Positions 12,855-24,779 of a stretch of 64,000 bases of DNA are shown piece by piece. The first letter of the stretch is position 1. The number at the start of each line of letters is the position of its first letter. The DNA is from Piper betle. Taxonomy: Eukaryota; Streptophyta; Magnoliopsida; Piperales; Piperaceae. A model generated the notes under the pieces. It was not told where the DNA came from and ran no database searches. It worked only from the letters and a program-made list of their open reading frames with translations. The stretch covers positions 1 through 64,000 of the forward strand of contig JAURVB010000026.1 in NCBI GenBank assembly GCA_033002965.1. The letters are read 5' to 3'. The translations under genes were made by a program, and so were the position numbers.

Positions 12855-13168
12855 TGTTGGATATTAAGTCTGGTTTTGTTATTTGAATCTTCTAGGTAAG
12901 TGAAAAGTAGAAAAGATTATCAAGAAGTAATATTGAAGATGGATGTGAACCTATTAATGATAAGACTATAGAAAAGGTTCTCAAAGTCTATAAATAGGTG
13001 TTTGGATTTTTATGTTGAGCTTCCTAGTAAGTTAACTAGTAGGTTTCATTGTGCTTTATGTATATCAAATTCCTTATATTATTGTATTAAATTGTCCTCA
13101 ACAATATTTTTTTATTACCAAGTTTTTTTCTTTATGCCACCCTATAGTAGTATTATATCCTCCCAACA
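12855..13168 (+). repeat. 5' LTR (314 bp) of the small retrotransposon
   Basis: Runs TGTTGGATATTAAG to CTCCCAACA. The text AGTCTATAAATAGGTG near 12990 is a good TATA box. The primer site follows at 13172. Confidence 0.75.
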
Positions 13169-13652
13169 TAATGGTACAAAGCTCGGTTAGAAAAAGGACC
13201 TATGAAGTGTAAGTCATGTGTTTACGTAGATGCAACTCCGAATATGGCCACATAGAGCTAGAGGATAAAGGCACACTGAAGGAGATTTTTTGTAACTTAA
13301 AAAGAGTAAAGGACGCTCTCTTTCAATCCATTGAGAGATACGATATTATGGAAGAAGACTCAGAGAGGCCAAAGGTGAGGCAACGTTGATGGACCCAAAA
13401 GTGGGGGACATTGCTAGTTTGGAGTCAAGAAGGATATGAAAGCTCTCTTCTGCATCTATCACAAGATATATGAAAGTATGTTAAAGAATGCAGCAAGATA
13501 GAAGAGAGACGTCCAAGAATACTTTCTTCGTCATCTATCCTCAAAATAGGTGATTTGTTTTGGGGAAGGTAGCGAGTGCATCCACATCGAATAAAGCATT
13601 GTTATGGGGTAAAGAAGGCAACCTAAGTGAGGACAAGGTAGATAGAAGTCAT
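13169..13652 (+). pseudogene. Internal region of the small retrotransposon, left part
   Basis: Begins with the primer site (13172-13186). A charged stretch near 13240-13370 reads EYGHIELEDKGTLKEIF, then RVKDALFQSIERY, before stops. It could be a gag fragment, but I cannot match it to a named domain. It is interrupted at 13653 by the nested LTR. Confidence 0.4.
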
Positions 13653-16600
13653 TGCAATGATCCACCTTTCTAACATGCATAAAATTTAGAAGACAAGGCT
13701 GTTACCTAGGATTTCACCTAGCATACATGTATAAATTTAAACATAAAATAATCAAATTACATATAAATAGCAGAATATACTAAGAGCCAACTATTTATTC
13801 GATAGAATAAACAAAACTAATAACTATTCATAGTTCATAATAGATATGTCCAATAAATAAATCTAATATTCAGTACAAGTATCAACTATCTTGTAAAAAA
13901 TAAAACCCTAAGACTGAATCTTTTGTCATCCTGTCATCCATACGCTGCCACATCTAACATGTGAACAATCAAGAACTATTCACTCAGCACCTATAGATGG
14001 TTTTGAATCATCTACTTACATATGCAGTAAACATAATAAGAAAACTACAATTAATTTCAATTCGATAAAAGATATACAAAAATATCGATTTGCTTCACTT
14101 TAATCATAACACCAAAGCATGTAACTTAACATAACCCTTAATCATTGAAAAGGCTTTCATAAGCAAGGTTAACTAATTATATAATTAAATAGTCAACATG
14201 AACATAAACTTATTATATATACATGGCTAGACCTTTGCAACTTTAAACTTAACATAAAACAAAGTCCATAATCTAACCTTCAAGATAAATAGGACATCCA
14301 CCTATGAATCATCTTTATATCTTACTATCTTGTAATCATTGTCCATCCTTTGTTATTAAATTCATCATTTATGGTTCAACCTTTGAGACCATATTTAGCT
14401 TCCATAATCATCTTCATTGGTTCATTTTAAATCACATATCACCTAACCTTAGTGGTCTTAGTATCATCAATCTATAGTCCAAACTCTTAAGCTCTAATGT
14501 AAAAACACAAGAAAATCCAATAAAATGCATATTTAACTTGTTGGCTTGGCATGTGTATCCTTGGCTCCACCTCTGTAGCCTTTAGGTTCAACCTTTGCAA
14601 CCCACTTTTAAGTCTAACATCTTCAACTCCCTGAGAATGCAATAGGCCCCTGCAATTCACGAATCATATTTCATAGGTCACAAATGATCATAAGCACCAT
14701 TGAGACAGTAACCCTTGTTCCTTTACCCAGCCCTTGCCTAAGGGGAATGCCTAGGGTACATTGACATAACTTTTCACTTCACCCGACAATTCATATCATC
14801 ATAAACATTATCATTTAAAAGCTTTACATGCATACTTAGAATTTAATCAAATAATTCATCTAAACAAATCATAAATACTGAGGATCTTAAAGCTCCTCAA
14901 AATACAAATAAACTGACCTAGCCATGTTGCTCTCTGAGCTCTTTTGTCTTGGTAGCAGAATATCCTAGCTTGAGGAATAACATACATCACTACCTATATA
15001 AATCTAACATATGCCTATATTGTAAATCATGAATGCAACAAATCAATATCATATAATAAGCATGTGACATTCAAGCATGTATGTAAATCAGTACATAAAC
15101 ATCTTACATTGGTCATAATTTCACAAACATGGCATACATAGTGAAATTTCATAAATCATGGATCATGATATTGTCATGCTACAATTAGTTTAAAACACTT
15201 CACATTAACCATAAACATTCATAATCTCGTACTAGTACCATTAAGTGATCATATAATCACAAACACCTACTTGAAGTATCATATCAATAAAACTTAAAGT
15301 TAAGGTTTTAGACAATGTATATCTCCCGGGATACTCAGCCAAAACCCATGAAATTATATCCAAAAAACTAGAGATTATGAAAGTCATAACGTAAAATGAA
15401 TCACTTTAACTCAAGTTCTACATAAAAAGTTATAACCGTTTTAAGATGGGTGCATTAAAAAAAAAAATTAGGGTTTAAGTTACAAGCAAGTCGCGGTACT
15501 CAAAATCTCAGTGTTTGAGTGCCATTCATCCACGAACCAACTTTTAATTTTCTTTCCTAGCGTTGTGGCACTCAAATTCTCTACGTTTGAATATCGTGAC
15601 ACTTGGGCTATGCCCTAACTTATTTTTCTCATATTTCATGTAGTTCTTATGCAATTTTAGTGAAACAAAGTTTGACTTTTTAAGCTTTCTGAGTACAAAA
15701 TCATGATTACAGCAGGTTTTAACATTAATATAATTTAGTCTAATTTTTTCTCTTATTCATATAAATACATTATGGAAATCATAAAATTTTCACTTAAAAC
15801 ATAATCACAGTAGTAAAACACACTACTAAACATCCAAATCACGTAAAAAAATCATAATTTAACATCAACATAATCATACTTGCATAGAACATTATAGATG
15901 GATGGGATAACATAAAAACTATGCCCTTTACATGAATTAGGTTAAAATATCTAACTTCTTCTTCTCAAAACTCTCGTATAACTCTATTTCCAGCAAAGAA
16001 ACACCCACAAATTGATCTCCAAGAGGGCTGGAAGGCCTGTAAAATATGAGGAAGAAGGCTGGTCTCGCAAGGAGGGGACAAGAAAAAGAGACATGTAGCA
16101 GAGAATAGGATGGTGTCCACCTCATTAGGACCTTAAATACAGTTTAGGTTTTCCCCCATCTTCCCAATTAACTGATATATACTTATTCTTAGAATAACCT
16201 TTACTAATTCTAGAAAAAGTAAGAACAAGTCAAAGTTATGCATCCGTGCCTGTTTACCTTGCCCACGTCATGCCCGTCATGTCCACATACCACTTCTGTC
16301 TAACAAACTCGTTTGGCTCCATATAAGTCAACTCAACTGTTTAACCTCAGTGTCTAGCCTCTTTTTATTTGTTAATCCATTTTCATGCTCGTCATGGTCA
16401 AGATATGGACAAAGTTCACACGTGATCGTGTTCCCTTTGATCCTTCTTGTTTACTTGACTGATTTCATAATTCTTACTTGTTCTTCGCCGTCCGATCAAA
16501 CTTCCGTAAAGGGGGCAACTTATTAATTTATTTTTCCATAAAAACTAATTCGGTCATCAAAATAACCTAAAAAATTACTTAATTCATACTTGCCTAACCT

Positions 16601-16853
16601 TGATCGTATTGGCCGATTAATATTTAGTCAAATTTTCACTTTTTATCTTAAGTTGTTTCATAGTTTAACTTGCCAACATCATATCTCACTTGTCTGAACT
16701 TTGAATTGAGTGATTCTTATTTCATTTAAAAGCTTGAATAATCAAGTTTCTGCCCATAGAAATTTCATAAGTTTTTTATTTTTGCAGACAAAGATATGAA
16801 TTTTTGAATCCAATGAGTACAAATTATCCACTCAAAGATTTTGGAGCATTACA
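13653..16853 (-). mobile_element. Nested solo LTR, about 3.2 kb, Ty3/gypsy type
   Basis: On the minus strand it runs from TGTAATGCTCC (16853) to GGATCATTGCA (13653), matching the TGTAAT...TCATTACA end style of other LTRs here. The block at 15480-15715 is homologous, in reverse, to 3490-3700 of the first gypsy LTR. No coding domains, primer site or purine tract flank it, so it is read as a solo LTR. Flanking pentamers (GTCAT and ACCAT) match at three of five positions, so the target duplication is decayed or the ends are off by a few bases. Confidence 0.6.
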
Positions 16854-16970
16854 ACCATGGAAATAAAATTAAGGATATAAATAAAAGAATGAAGCAAATT
16901 CGGCTTAAAGGAGGATGTTGAAAAATTAAACTTATTTTGATATTTAATAATAATTAGGCTTAAGGGAGGA

Positions 16971-17305
16971 TGTTGGAAATTAAGCCTGGTTTTGTTATTT
17001 GAATATTCTAGGTAAATAAAAATTTGAATAAAATATCATGAGGTAATATTAAATATTGATGTAAACCTATTACTGAGAAGAATATTGTAGAAAAAGTTAT
17101 CAAAGTTATATATAGGTGTTAGGGTTTTCACCTTAAATTGATATTCACAAGTTGAGCTCCCCAATGAATTAACGGGTAGGTTTCATTGTGCTTTATTTAT
17201 ATCAAGTTCCTCGTATTATTGCATTAAATTAACCTCAATATTTATGTTTTGTTATTACCAAGTTTTTTCTTTATCACCCTATAGTAGTATCATGTCCTCC
17301 CAACC
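16971..17305 (+). repeat. 3' LTR (335 bp) of the small retrotransposon
   Basis: Starts TGTTGGAAATTAAGCC directly after TTAAGGGAGGA. A second, partial copy of the purine tract plus LTR start lies 57 bp upstream (about 16911-16930), a small local duplication. Confidence 0.75.
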
Positions 17306-17582
17306 CATAGAAGACATAAATCATTAATCAATACATCAAAGGCTACTAAGTGAAAAAGCAAGCACAGGACTACGATCATATTATGATTGTGGGATTGTTC
17401 TTACCAAGCAAAATTTAACAATTGTGCAGTCGCATAGTCTATGACTTGAACAACTTTGATGATGACTTTACGATGCACCCTGTTACCCTAACAGATGTAT
17501 TTGTTTGCTAATTATTTATCTCATGATTGCTTTTGATTCATTGCATATTGCTGAGAATCAAATATGCAATCATGATATCTTG
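17306..17582. other. Intergenic, nothing recognised
   Basis: No gene or repeat partner was seen between the 3' LTR and the MITE. Confidence 0.4.
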
Positions 17583-17590
17583 CTCGAAAC

Positions 17591-17949
17591 TAGGGGTGCT
17601 AATCGAGCGAGCGAGCCGACAACTTGTGTTTGAACTAGGCTTAAATAGTTCAAAACTCGTACGAACTCAACTCGAGATCGAACGAGTTTTGAACATACAT
17701 GCTCGAGTTCGACTTGAATATTTTTTATGTGTTCGAGCTCGACTCGAGCTCGACTCGCTCGAATACACTTAAACTGTTTAATTTTCCCGAGCTCGAACCC
17801 AGCTCTTTCGTGAGCTCGAAACCGGCTCGATTAAAAGTCAAAAGTACTTCACTTTAAAAAAATGCAATCAAGGATTAAACCGACAACCTTGAGGTCATCA
17901 ACTTGAATACTTACCATCTCAACTATATCACTTCTTTGTCATTATATTG

Positions 17950-17991
<42 letters not shown>

Positions 17992-18210
17992 CTATATTAT
18001 TATATTATTTTATCATAGTCGAGCTACGAGTTAAGTTCGAGTTATAACTGAGTCGAGTCGAGTCAAACACGACCTTGCTCAAGCTCGGCTCGTAAGATTC
18101 GAGTTCGAATCAAGTTCGAGCTCGAGCATTTAAATGTCGAATTTTAAGTCGAGTCAAGCCGAGCCGAACGCTAAATGCTCACGAGCTGGCTCGCTCAATT
18201 AACAACCCTA
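17591..18210. mobile_element. hAT-type MITE rich in GAGCTCGA motifs
   Basis: The 620-bp element has terminal inverted repeats TAGGGGTGCTAATCGAGC and, at the right end reversed, TAGGGTTGTTAATTGAGC. It is flanked by CTCGAAAC (17583-17590) and CTCGGAAC (18211-18218), an 8-bp target duplication with one mismatch, the hallmark of hAT transposition. Both arms are packed with TCGAG/GAGCTCG motifs, so the whole can fold into a long imperfect hairpin. An (AT)n tract (17952-17981) lies inside. There is no transposase, so it is non-autonomous. Confidence 0.85.
17952..17981. repeat. (AT)n microsatellite inside the MITE
   Basis: About 15 AT units in the element interior. Confidence 0.9.
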
Positions 18211-18258
18211 CTCGGAACTACTTACTCAGACAACTATTTATCAGAAGCATTCTCAATC

Positions 18259-18561
18259 TGTTGGGATTTTAACAGATAAAATCACTAGGCTCCTTTGTGA
18301 TGCTTCAATAAGTAAAAGTCAAGAGGCAATGAACACACGAATAATTTAATGTGAAACCTTCAAAATTGAGGAAACCATAAATCATCCAAACTTGAAGGAA
18401 AACCGTAAATCATCCACTATAAAATATAATTGGGAAATACTCACACGTTCTAATTAGAAAAATAACTCAATATCTCCAAATAGGAATACTCTAAATAGAA
18501 ACTATTTATTCACAATTAGTGAAGACAATCGCAATTGAGTACTCTATGTACCTCACATTAC

Positions 18562-18598
<37 letters not shown>

Positions 18599-18808
18599 AA
18601 GATATATTCTTCTATATGGCCTTAGATATAGAGAGCCACTAACAATTACTACTTTCTAAGTATTAGAACTCTCACCAATGAATCTCTTCTTTGTCTTCCA
18701 CAATTATTCTCGAATTCTATATGCCTCTTAAAGTAACTCCATTCCTTTACGACTCTCTATATAGTTGCATAATTTCTCATCTTTATCATACGATAAGGGA
18801 CTCCAACA
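18259..18808 (-). mobile_element. Solo LTR, 550 bp, with perfect 5-bp target duplication
   Basis: Terminal TGTTGG and CCAACA motifs are flanked on both sides by CAATC (18254-18258 and 18809-18813). The sequence is related along its length to the LTR at 49730-50496. That copy has primer-site and purine-tract context placing transcription on the minus strand. No internal domain is present, so this formed by recombination between the two LTRs of an inserted element. An (AT)n tract occupies 18567-18594. Confidence 0.88.
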
Positions 18809-18813
18809 CAATC

Positions 18814-19465
18814 AACATATGCAAAATGATTAGTCTAATCTTTTCCGCCTATTATCTTTCCTTTCCATCATTGTTATCTTTAGCATCATTTCTTACTTTT
18901 CTTCATATATATGAATAATAGACTTTTATCATGTCCAATGCAGAATAGCACCGATTTTAGACTCATGATATCCATACTACAAGTAGATTAATGGGAGTTT
19001 TGAAAACGTGCATTTAGCCTAGCAAGGTTATTATAACAAAATGGAAAATTTTGCGGCTGCCAAACTTGGTTATCTCACATAAATTTTGAATTTGATTTTA
19101 AACTGCATGTGTGAATAATGCCGGTCTTATATTTGAGAATTGGTCCTAGAAATAGTCTGAAGAAGTTTATGTATAAACCAGAGTTATAAAACTTTATTTT
19201 GACTGCTTCACTTCGTAGCTAACTGAGTGAAACTTCATGAGCGGCTCCAATATGACAAGCCTTCTTGGCTGATTCATTCAATTAAAAGTACTTAAAATTT
19301 TATCCTATCTATTATGTTAAAAACCGTAGCTCATTCAGTTGTCAAAAACCAAATAAGATATAAATTTGTCAATAACTAGTTCAAATATATTACTTAATTT
19401 CTAAATTTTATTTATTGTATTGAAGAGTGTGTAAATCATATTGAATCAACACTAAAGAAAAAATG
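18814..19465. other. AT-rich intergenic sequence
   Basis: No supported feature. It begins the LTR-poor island that holds the ERF gene. Confidence 0.5.
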
Positions 19466-19816
19466 AAATTTTTCTATGTTTTTCTCCACTGTCTTCTCCA
19501 CACTATTTTTAACAATTGAGAAAAACTATATAGTTATTTCATATTTGTAAATTTTTGAAGGTGAGTATGCATTAAATCCCTAATATTTCTCCACCTAAAA
19601 ATTATTTTTTAATTTTAAAACGTGGATAAAAGTTGAGTGGAAAAAAATTTTCCATGTTCTTTAGCATGGAGAAAAGTTTGAAAATTATCATATACTTTTG
19701 AAAATTTTTAAATATAAAAATAAATCTAAGTTTTTTCTCGGGTATAAAAATTGGGGTGGAGAAGACAACATTGCATTTCTCCACTAGATTTTTTTGAAAA
19801 ACCTGGAGAAATAAAT
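19466..19816. mobile_element. MITE-like imperfect long hairpin
   Basis: The left arm (about 19466-19570, containing TTTTTCTCCACTGTCTTCTCC) is complementary with gaps to the right arm (about 19690-19816, containing GGTGGAGAAGACAACATTG). The ~100-bp centre carries a second small stem (CCATGTTCTTTAGCATGG). Arm length, size near 350 bp and high AT fit a MITE or foldback element. No target duplication could be fixed, so the superfamily is unknown. Confidence 0.55.
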
Positions 19817-22795
19817 TTTATTGTAATTCAGTTTCGAGTACTCAAATTCCAATTAAGTCGAGCCATGATTGATTCATCGGAAATAATAAAGTCGAGTACG
19901 AATCCCAAATCTTTAACTATGTAATTAAAAATTCTGAACATTGTTAAATCTGTACTTGTAGCGGGCGTACAGAGTTTCCATATATGAATGTTTCTTTTAA
20001 AAGCTTGAATATGAATGATGTTACATATAGTACTGCAGCATATACCTGATCAAGGTCCGAGGAGACATGCATAAATTTGTTTATATTTACCTTGTTGAGT
20101 GATGCCACTGTATTTAGTTCGATTTGATTTGATGGCACATATATGCAAGCAAGTTGGTACGTGATTTGAGGATGGGTATTCCTTGATCATATTAGGTGAC
20201 CACTCTAAAATATGGATCATAATCATTAAAGTGATGTTGATAAGTTGATAACGATGACAATATGGATATTTTAAAGCTTGGGTCCAAATGCTGTCCAATC
20301 TAAATAATATGACTCGCATGCACAAAAAGCGAAGGAATACATGCAATGGATCCTTAAAAGATGGAGAGACTAAAGATTTTTTCGATAAAGGAGGGCGGTG
20401 TGGGAGCAAGTTTGCTTATTTGGTAGGCTTTCATTATTATAATAACTCTATTTGGACTCCAAAGTTTTCAGAGTCACTGGTAGCTCTAGAGCTAAAATTT
20501 TATTATGACTGTATTTACCTCCTCGGGTTAAGTAATATTAAATGAAATATTATTATACTTTCAAATATTTTAAGTTATTAATTTTTATTAACGAAAGGGG
20601 AATTTAATATTGACATCTAATTAAAAGTATGAGATTTGGCCACTTAAAATATAACAAAAAAAATTTTAATTATTATAATATATCTTCTTATTTAATTAGG
20701 ATTTATCTTTAGAGTCAATTAATTATAATCTATATTTAATATATAAAATTATAATATTCTATCTTATTATTTAAAGAGAATTTATCTATAAAATTAAAAT
20801 TTATTTGTAATATAAATCACGCATGTCCTAACATTAAGGTAAGATGTTGAGCAAACAAACTTAAATTTTAGGTTTTTTTAAAAATAGCTCATCTTTGTAC
20901 ATGGGTTTTAAAATTTTAGGCTAAGTTTTAGATAATTACAACTATGGAGTAGAAAGTAGATGTCATCTTTGCATGTGGGTGTGGTTGAGAAAAGTCATTA
21001 TAGGGGAAGACCAAATAACGTATAGTACCCGTCAAGTTAGGGCAAAAAAATTGGCCTTTAAAGGAGTGTAGTCATTTAAGGCAATCAATATGTAACCCTT
21101 AGTGCCGGGCCATAACTAAGGGTGATCAGCATTCGATCGATTTAGTTCCAAACTAATAAACAAAATTTTTAAGTAGCTATTTGGGTCAGAAAAATATAAA
21201 ATATAGTTCACCCAAACTAAAATTTTGAAGAAAACAAATTAAACCAACTATTTCTGCTCGGTTCGATAGGTTTGGTTGGTGAGAATCGAACTATTAACTC
21301 ATTTGTAGTTGCCGCCATCTTGAAAATTAATATTATTTTCCCTCAACTCGGCCTGACCCAACCCACTAACAACCTAATTTCTTGTGAGCATCTTGACCAA
21401 ATCCATGTGTAAAGGTAAAAATATCCGATTTGATTTTGAAACCCTTTGTAATTTTTTTAAAATTTAGCCCCTTATATGTATGTAATTGAGACTTAAAAAG
21501 TTTTAAATTTTAGATAGAGACTCTCATTAAAAGAGAAGATAGACTATAATAATTAAATTTAGTTTTTTATTATATTTTGATTAGTTACATCTCTTACTTT
21601 TGATCCGATTTTTAAGTTTTATTTCATTAATAAGAAGAGATATAAATATCAATTTCAAGGTTGATGTGGGAGATATGTATACTCATTTTTATACTTATTA
21701 TTGTTATTTAAAAAATCAGTATGAAGAGCTTTTAAGTGAGTTTGGTGTCAATCTCGAGTTGACATTATCCATGGTAACCCAAATTGAGTTTACATTTAAG
21801 AGTTTTGAACAGAATTTTGACATGATATAGATCATGAAATACAAAAAATCACAATAATTTGTTTCATTCCTAGAGTAAACATTAATGAATCATGTTTGAA
21901 GCTTTTAATTTGCATTTAAAAATGCTCTAGGTTGACTCTATTAAATCATGATTTTTCAAACCAAATTTTATAGTGACTATAAAATATTACTATGCGCAAG
22001 AGAGTTAAAAAGATTACAAATAACACAAATAGGTTTGGCTCAAAAGTTTAAAAACTTTATTCAAGTGAGATTGAAAAGTAACAACGGAAGTCTTAACAAT
22101 TCAAAATAACTAGTATAGCGTGATCAAGTCTAAACTAATGAAAGACTCAAACTTGACAAACTTAAGTCAACCATAAAAGTAATTATAATTGATTTAAAAC
22201 TTACTCATTCAATACTGTCTGGTAATAATGTTGAGTATAATTAGTAGAAGTAAAACAAGTAATAAATAAATAAAAGAAATGGTATAGAGATAATGATAAA
22301 AGAAGATGTTTATAATAATTCAAACTCCTAGTAAATTCTCATATCCCTTCTAAGTCTTTTGAAAATACATAATTTATACACCTGCAAGCCAATGAGCTTT
22401 TTCTATAATGCTCATCCTTAAACCAAGAAATTTTGATCGACTTTAACATTTTAAAGGTGTATACCCGTGAAAGCACCACATTTTTAATGCCTATATATAA
22501 CCAATAAAATAAATAAAATGATATTTAGAACAAAACATAAATGCCACTATGAGAGTGAAGTTCAAGCATCCCCTTAGTAACTCTAATTCGCCATAAGAAT
22601 TTTTAAAAAGGAGTAAATAGCATATGTTTAATTTATAGTGTAAAATTGTTCATATTAAGATTAAAAAAATTTACTTCAATAATAGTGAACGCTTAAGGTA
22701 ATTTACATATCTATAGATTAAGTTAATGTTCCTTAATAAAAAAATGAATCAAACTCACTATTGTTAAAAATAAATAGTATTTAGAAACTATTTTT
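19817..22795. other. AT-rich intergenic sequence with GGTTCGGTTGG-type remnant
   Basis: No coding exon recognised. Around 21115-21310 are GGTTCGATAGGTTTGGTTGG and AAACTAATAAAC motifs of the kind found in degraded hAT-like MITEs; no clear ends are visible. Short open frames near 20050-20545 and 21600-21830 show no family motifs. Confidence 0.4.
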
Positions 22796-22960
22796 AGAAG
22801 GGACAGATTTTGCTGCCACCCATTGAAAGCAGCAAGAGGGTAGTCCAATTGGCCACCACCACCGGATCCACTTGTCGCAACATGATCCGGGAAATCCAAA
22901 AGTGCATCTGACCAGAGGGTGTGCGACAAGGTCATCCTTGACGGATTTGACAATATATAA
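22796..22960. other. GC-richer block in AT-rich DNA
   Basis: About 165 bp of clearly higher GC content, with a GGCCACCACCACCGGATCC run, in surroundings above 70% AT. On the minus strand it reads as a glycine-rich open stretch (SGSGGGGQLDYPLAAF). It may be a fragment of a gene or transposon; no family is recognisable. Confidence 0.35.
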
Positions 22961-24320
22961 ATAAACAGGTCATTAATTCCAAAATTTTCAAAGTAAGAAC
23001 GAAAATTTTTAAAATAATAATACATGTAAATATAGTGAGATATTAATTATTGCAAAAAAAAGGAAAGATGTTTAAGTTTTTACCAAAAGTATCTATAATT
23101 TAAAGAATTCGTTTTTGGTTTAAAACTATAATGACCTGTCCAAGGAGTATAAATTGATGGACATAAGTTTTTTTAAAAAAATTATTATTCCAAATTAAAT
23201 ATATATATATTATCTCTACAAATAAACAAAAAAAAGTATAAGTAATTTGGGATATTATAATCCAATCACGTCCTTAAAAAATATTTATCCTTAAAATTTT
23301 TACCTTATTATATTGGTCTAATTATTTCACGTGAGTCCAATTTAACTTAACATCCTGTTGGCTCATGAATTGGCTTCTTATACTATTTATAATGTCATGC
23401 CCCAATTGTATATTGATAAACCCATAAAGCCAAGTCATCTACTCTAGATAATTAACTTAATTTAAAAATCTAATCTATAAACTGTGTCCACTAATAAATC
23501 AAATCTTTCTTATTAGATATTTGATATATGACTAATTTAAAAAATATCACAAAAATACTGTTGACTCTCAATTATATGATTATCAGTTTCCAAGTCAAAT
23601 ATTATTCTATACTAATTGATTTTATGATTAGAATTGGATAAGAGTAAAATAATAAGAGTTATTAAAAAAATTTAATTTATCTCAACCAATATTTTAAAAT
23701 AGTAAAAATTATATTTTCATATATTTCAAATAATTAAAAGATTGATATATAATAATAATTCAATGATTTTTTATTTATTAGCTTTAAAAAATAATATAAA
23801 TGAATTTGAGCGAGTCGATGTCAATTCTAAATCAAATCAAACTCTACTATAAATCTACCCTGTGACATTGACATTGCTAGGTCCAAACCCCACATTTTTA
23901 AAGGCCAAAATTATTGTGAGTATGAGTTGGACCTCTAATTTAAACCTTTTTTATTAGGTTATAATAATGGGATTTATACTTATAAGAAGAGTACATAAGT
24001 GGGAAAGTTGAAATTTTTTTCTTTTTTAGGCAATAATGTACCTACTTTTAGATTTTTTTAAGAATGCACTATTTTAAAAGTTTTTTAAAAATAAATTTAT
24101 TATAATTACTTTGATAATTAAGATGAAAGGGTTAAAATCATTAGATTTATTTGAAAATTAATAAGTGTTATAATTATTAATTTTTATATTTATCCATATG
24201 AATTTACGTAATAAGATCTATTAAAATATTTCAAATATAAGTTATAGTTTATATAAATTATTTCATATATATATATATAAGCTCATTTCTAAATTACGAC
24301 AACACCCTATTAATCGAGTA
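22961..24320. other. AT-rich intergenic sequence
   Basis: Nothing beyond simple AT-rich text and short (AT)n tracts was seen. Confidence 0.5.
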
Positions 24321-24324
24321 CTAG

Positions 24325-24450
24325 CCTCTAGATGGCTCGATTGGTAGAACCCCGTTGCAGAATACTGGGCTAGCCAAACTCTCGTAAAAGTAGGTATGGA
24401 AGGTGGCTGGACTCAATTGTCCCATTGCCTAAATGAATATTTTTTTAAAT
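24325..24450 (+). repeat. Possible SINE-like fragment with tRNA A-box-like motif
   Basis: TGGCTCGATTGGTAGA (about 24334) resembles an RNA polymerase III A box, and a T-rich tail follows at about 24440. No good B box is found at the expected distance, so this is weak. Confidence 0.2.
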
Positions 24451-24779
24451 TTTATAAAAGTCAGGCTTAACTGCCCATGGCCAAAGATATTTGTTCAAGG
24501 AAGCCTTATCTAATTGTCGGTCACGGTTATTCTATTAATAACAATTTTCTGTATTTATTATATATTTAAAAAATTGATAAATTTAATTTTGATGATATTT
24601 GGTCGGCCACAACACATCTATTGACCATAATTAGGGTATATTTGTTATTTTTTAAAAAAATTAAAAAAATTAAATTTGATGATATTTTAAATAAATTATA
24701 TTTTTTTCTTGTAGTTAGATTTAATTTTAAACTCTTTTTTATTAGTAAAAAGTTTTATGCTTTTATTAGGAAAAAATAA

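Larger units (their letters stand above)
12855..17305 (+). mobile_element. Small LTR retrotransposon split by a nested solo LTR
   Basis: Direct repeats at 12855-13168 and 16971-17305 align over nearly their whole length (TGTTGGA...TTAAG near the start, CCTCCCAAC at the end). Three bases after the first is TGGTACAAAGCTCGG (13172), a mutated initiator-Met primer site. TTAAGGGAGGA immediately precedes the second repeat. The interior is only ~0.6 kb once the nested LTR (13653-16853) is removed and holds no recognisable gag or pol domain, so this is a non-autonomous or internally deleted copy. Purine tract and LTR style suggest copia affinity, by inference. The outer flanks do not show an obvious target duplication. 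Confidence 0.75.

Noticed and set aside
24334..24410. Possible tRNA gene
   Set aside because: An A-box-like motif only; no cloverleaf and no acceptable B box.
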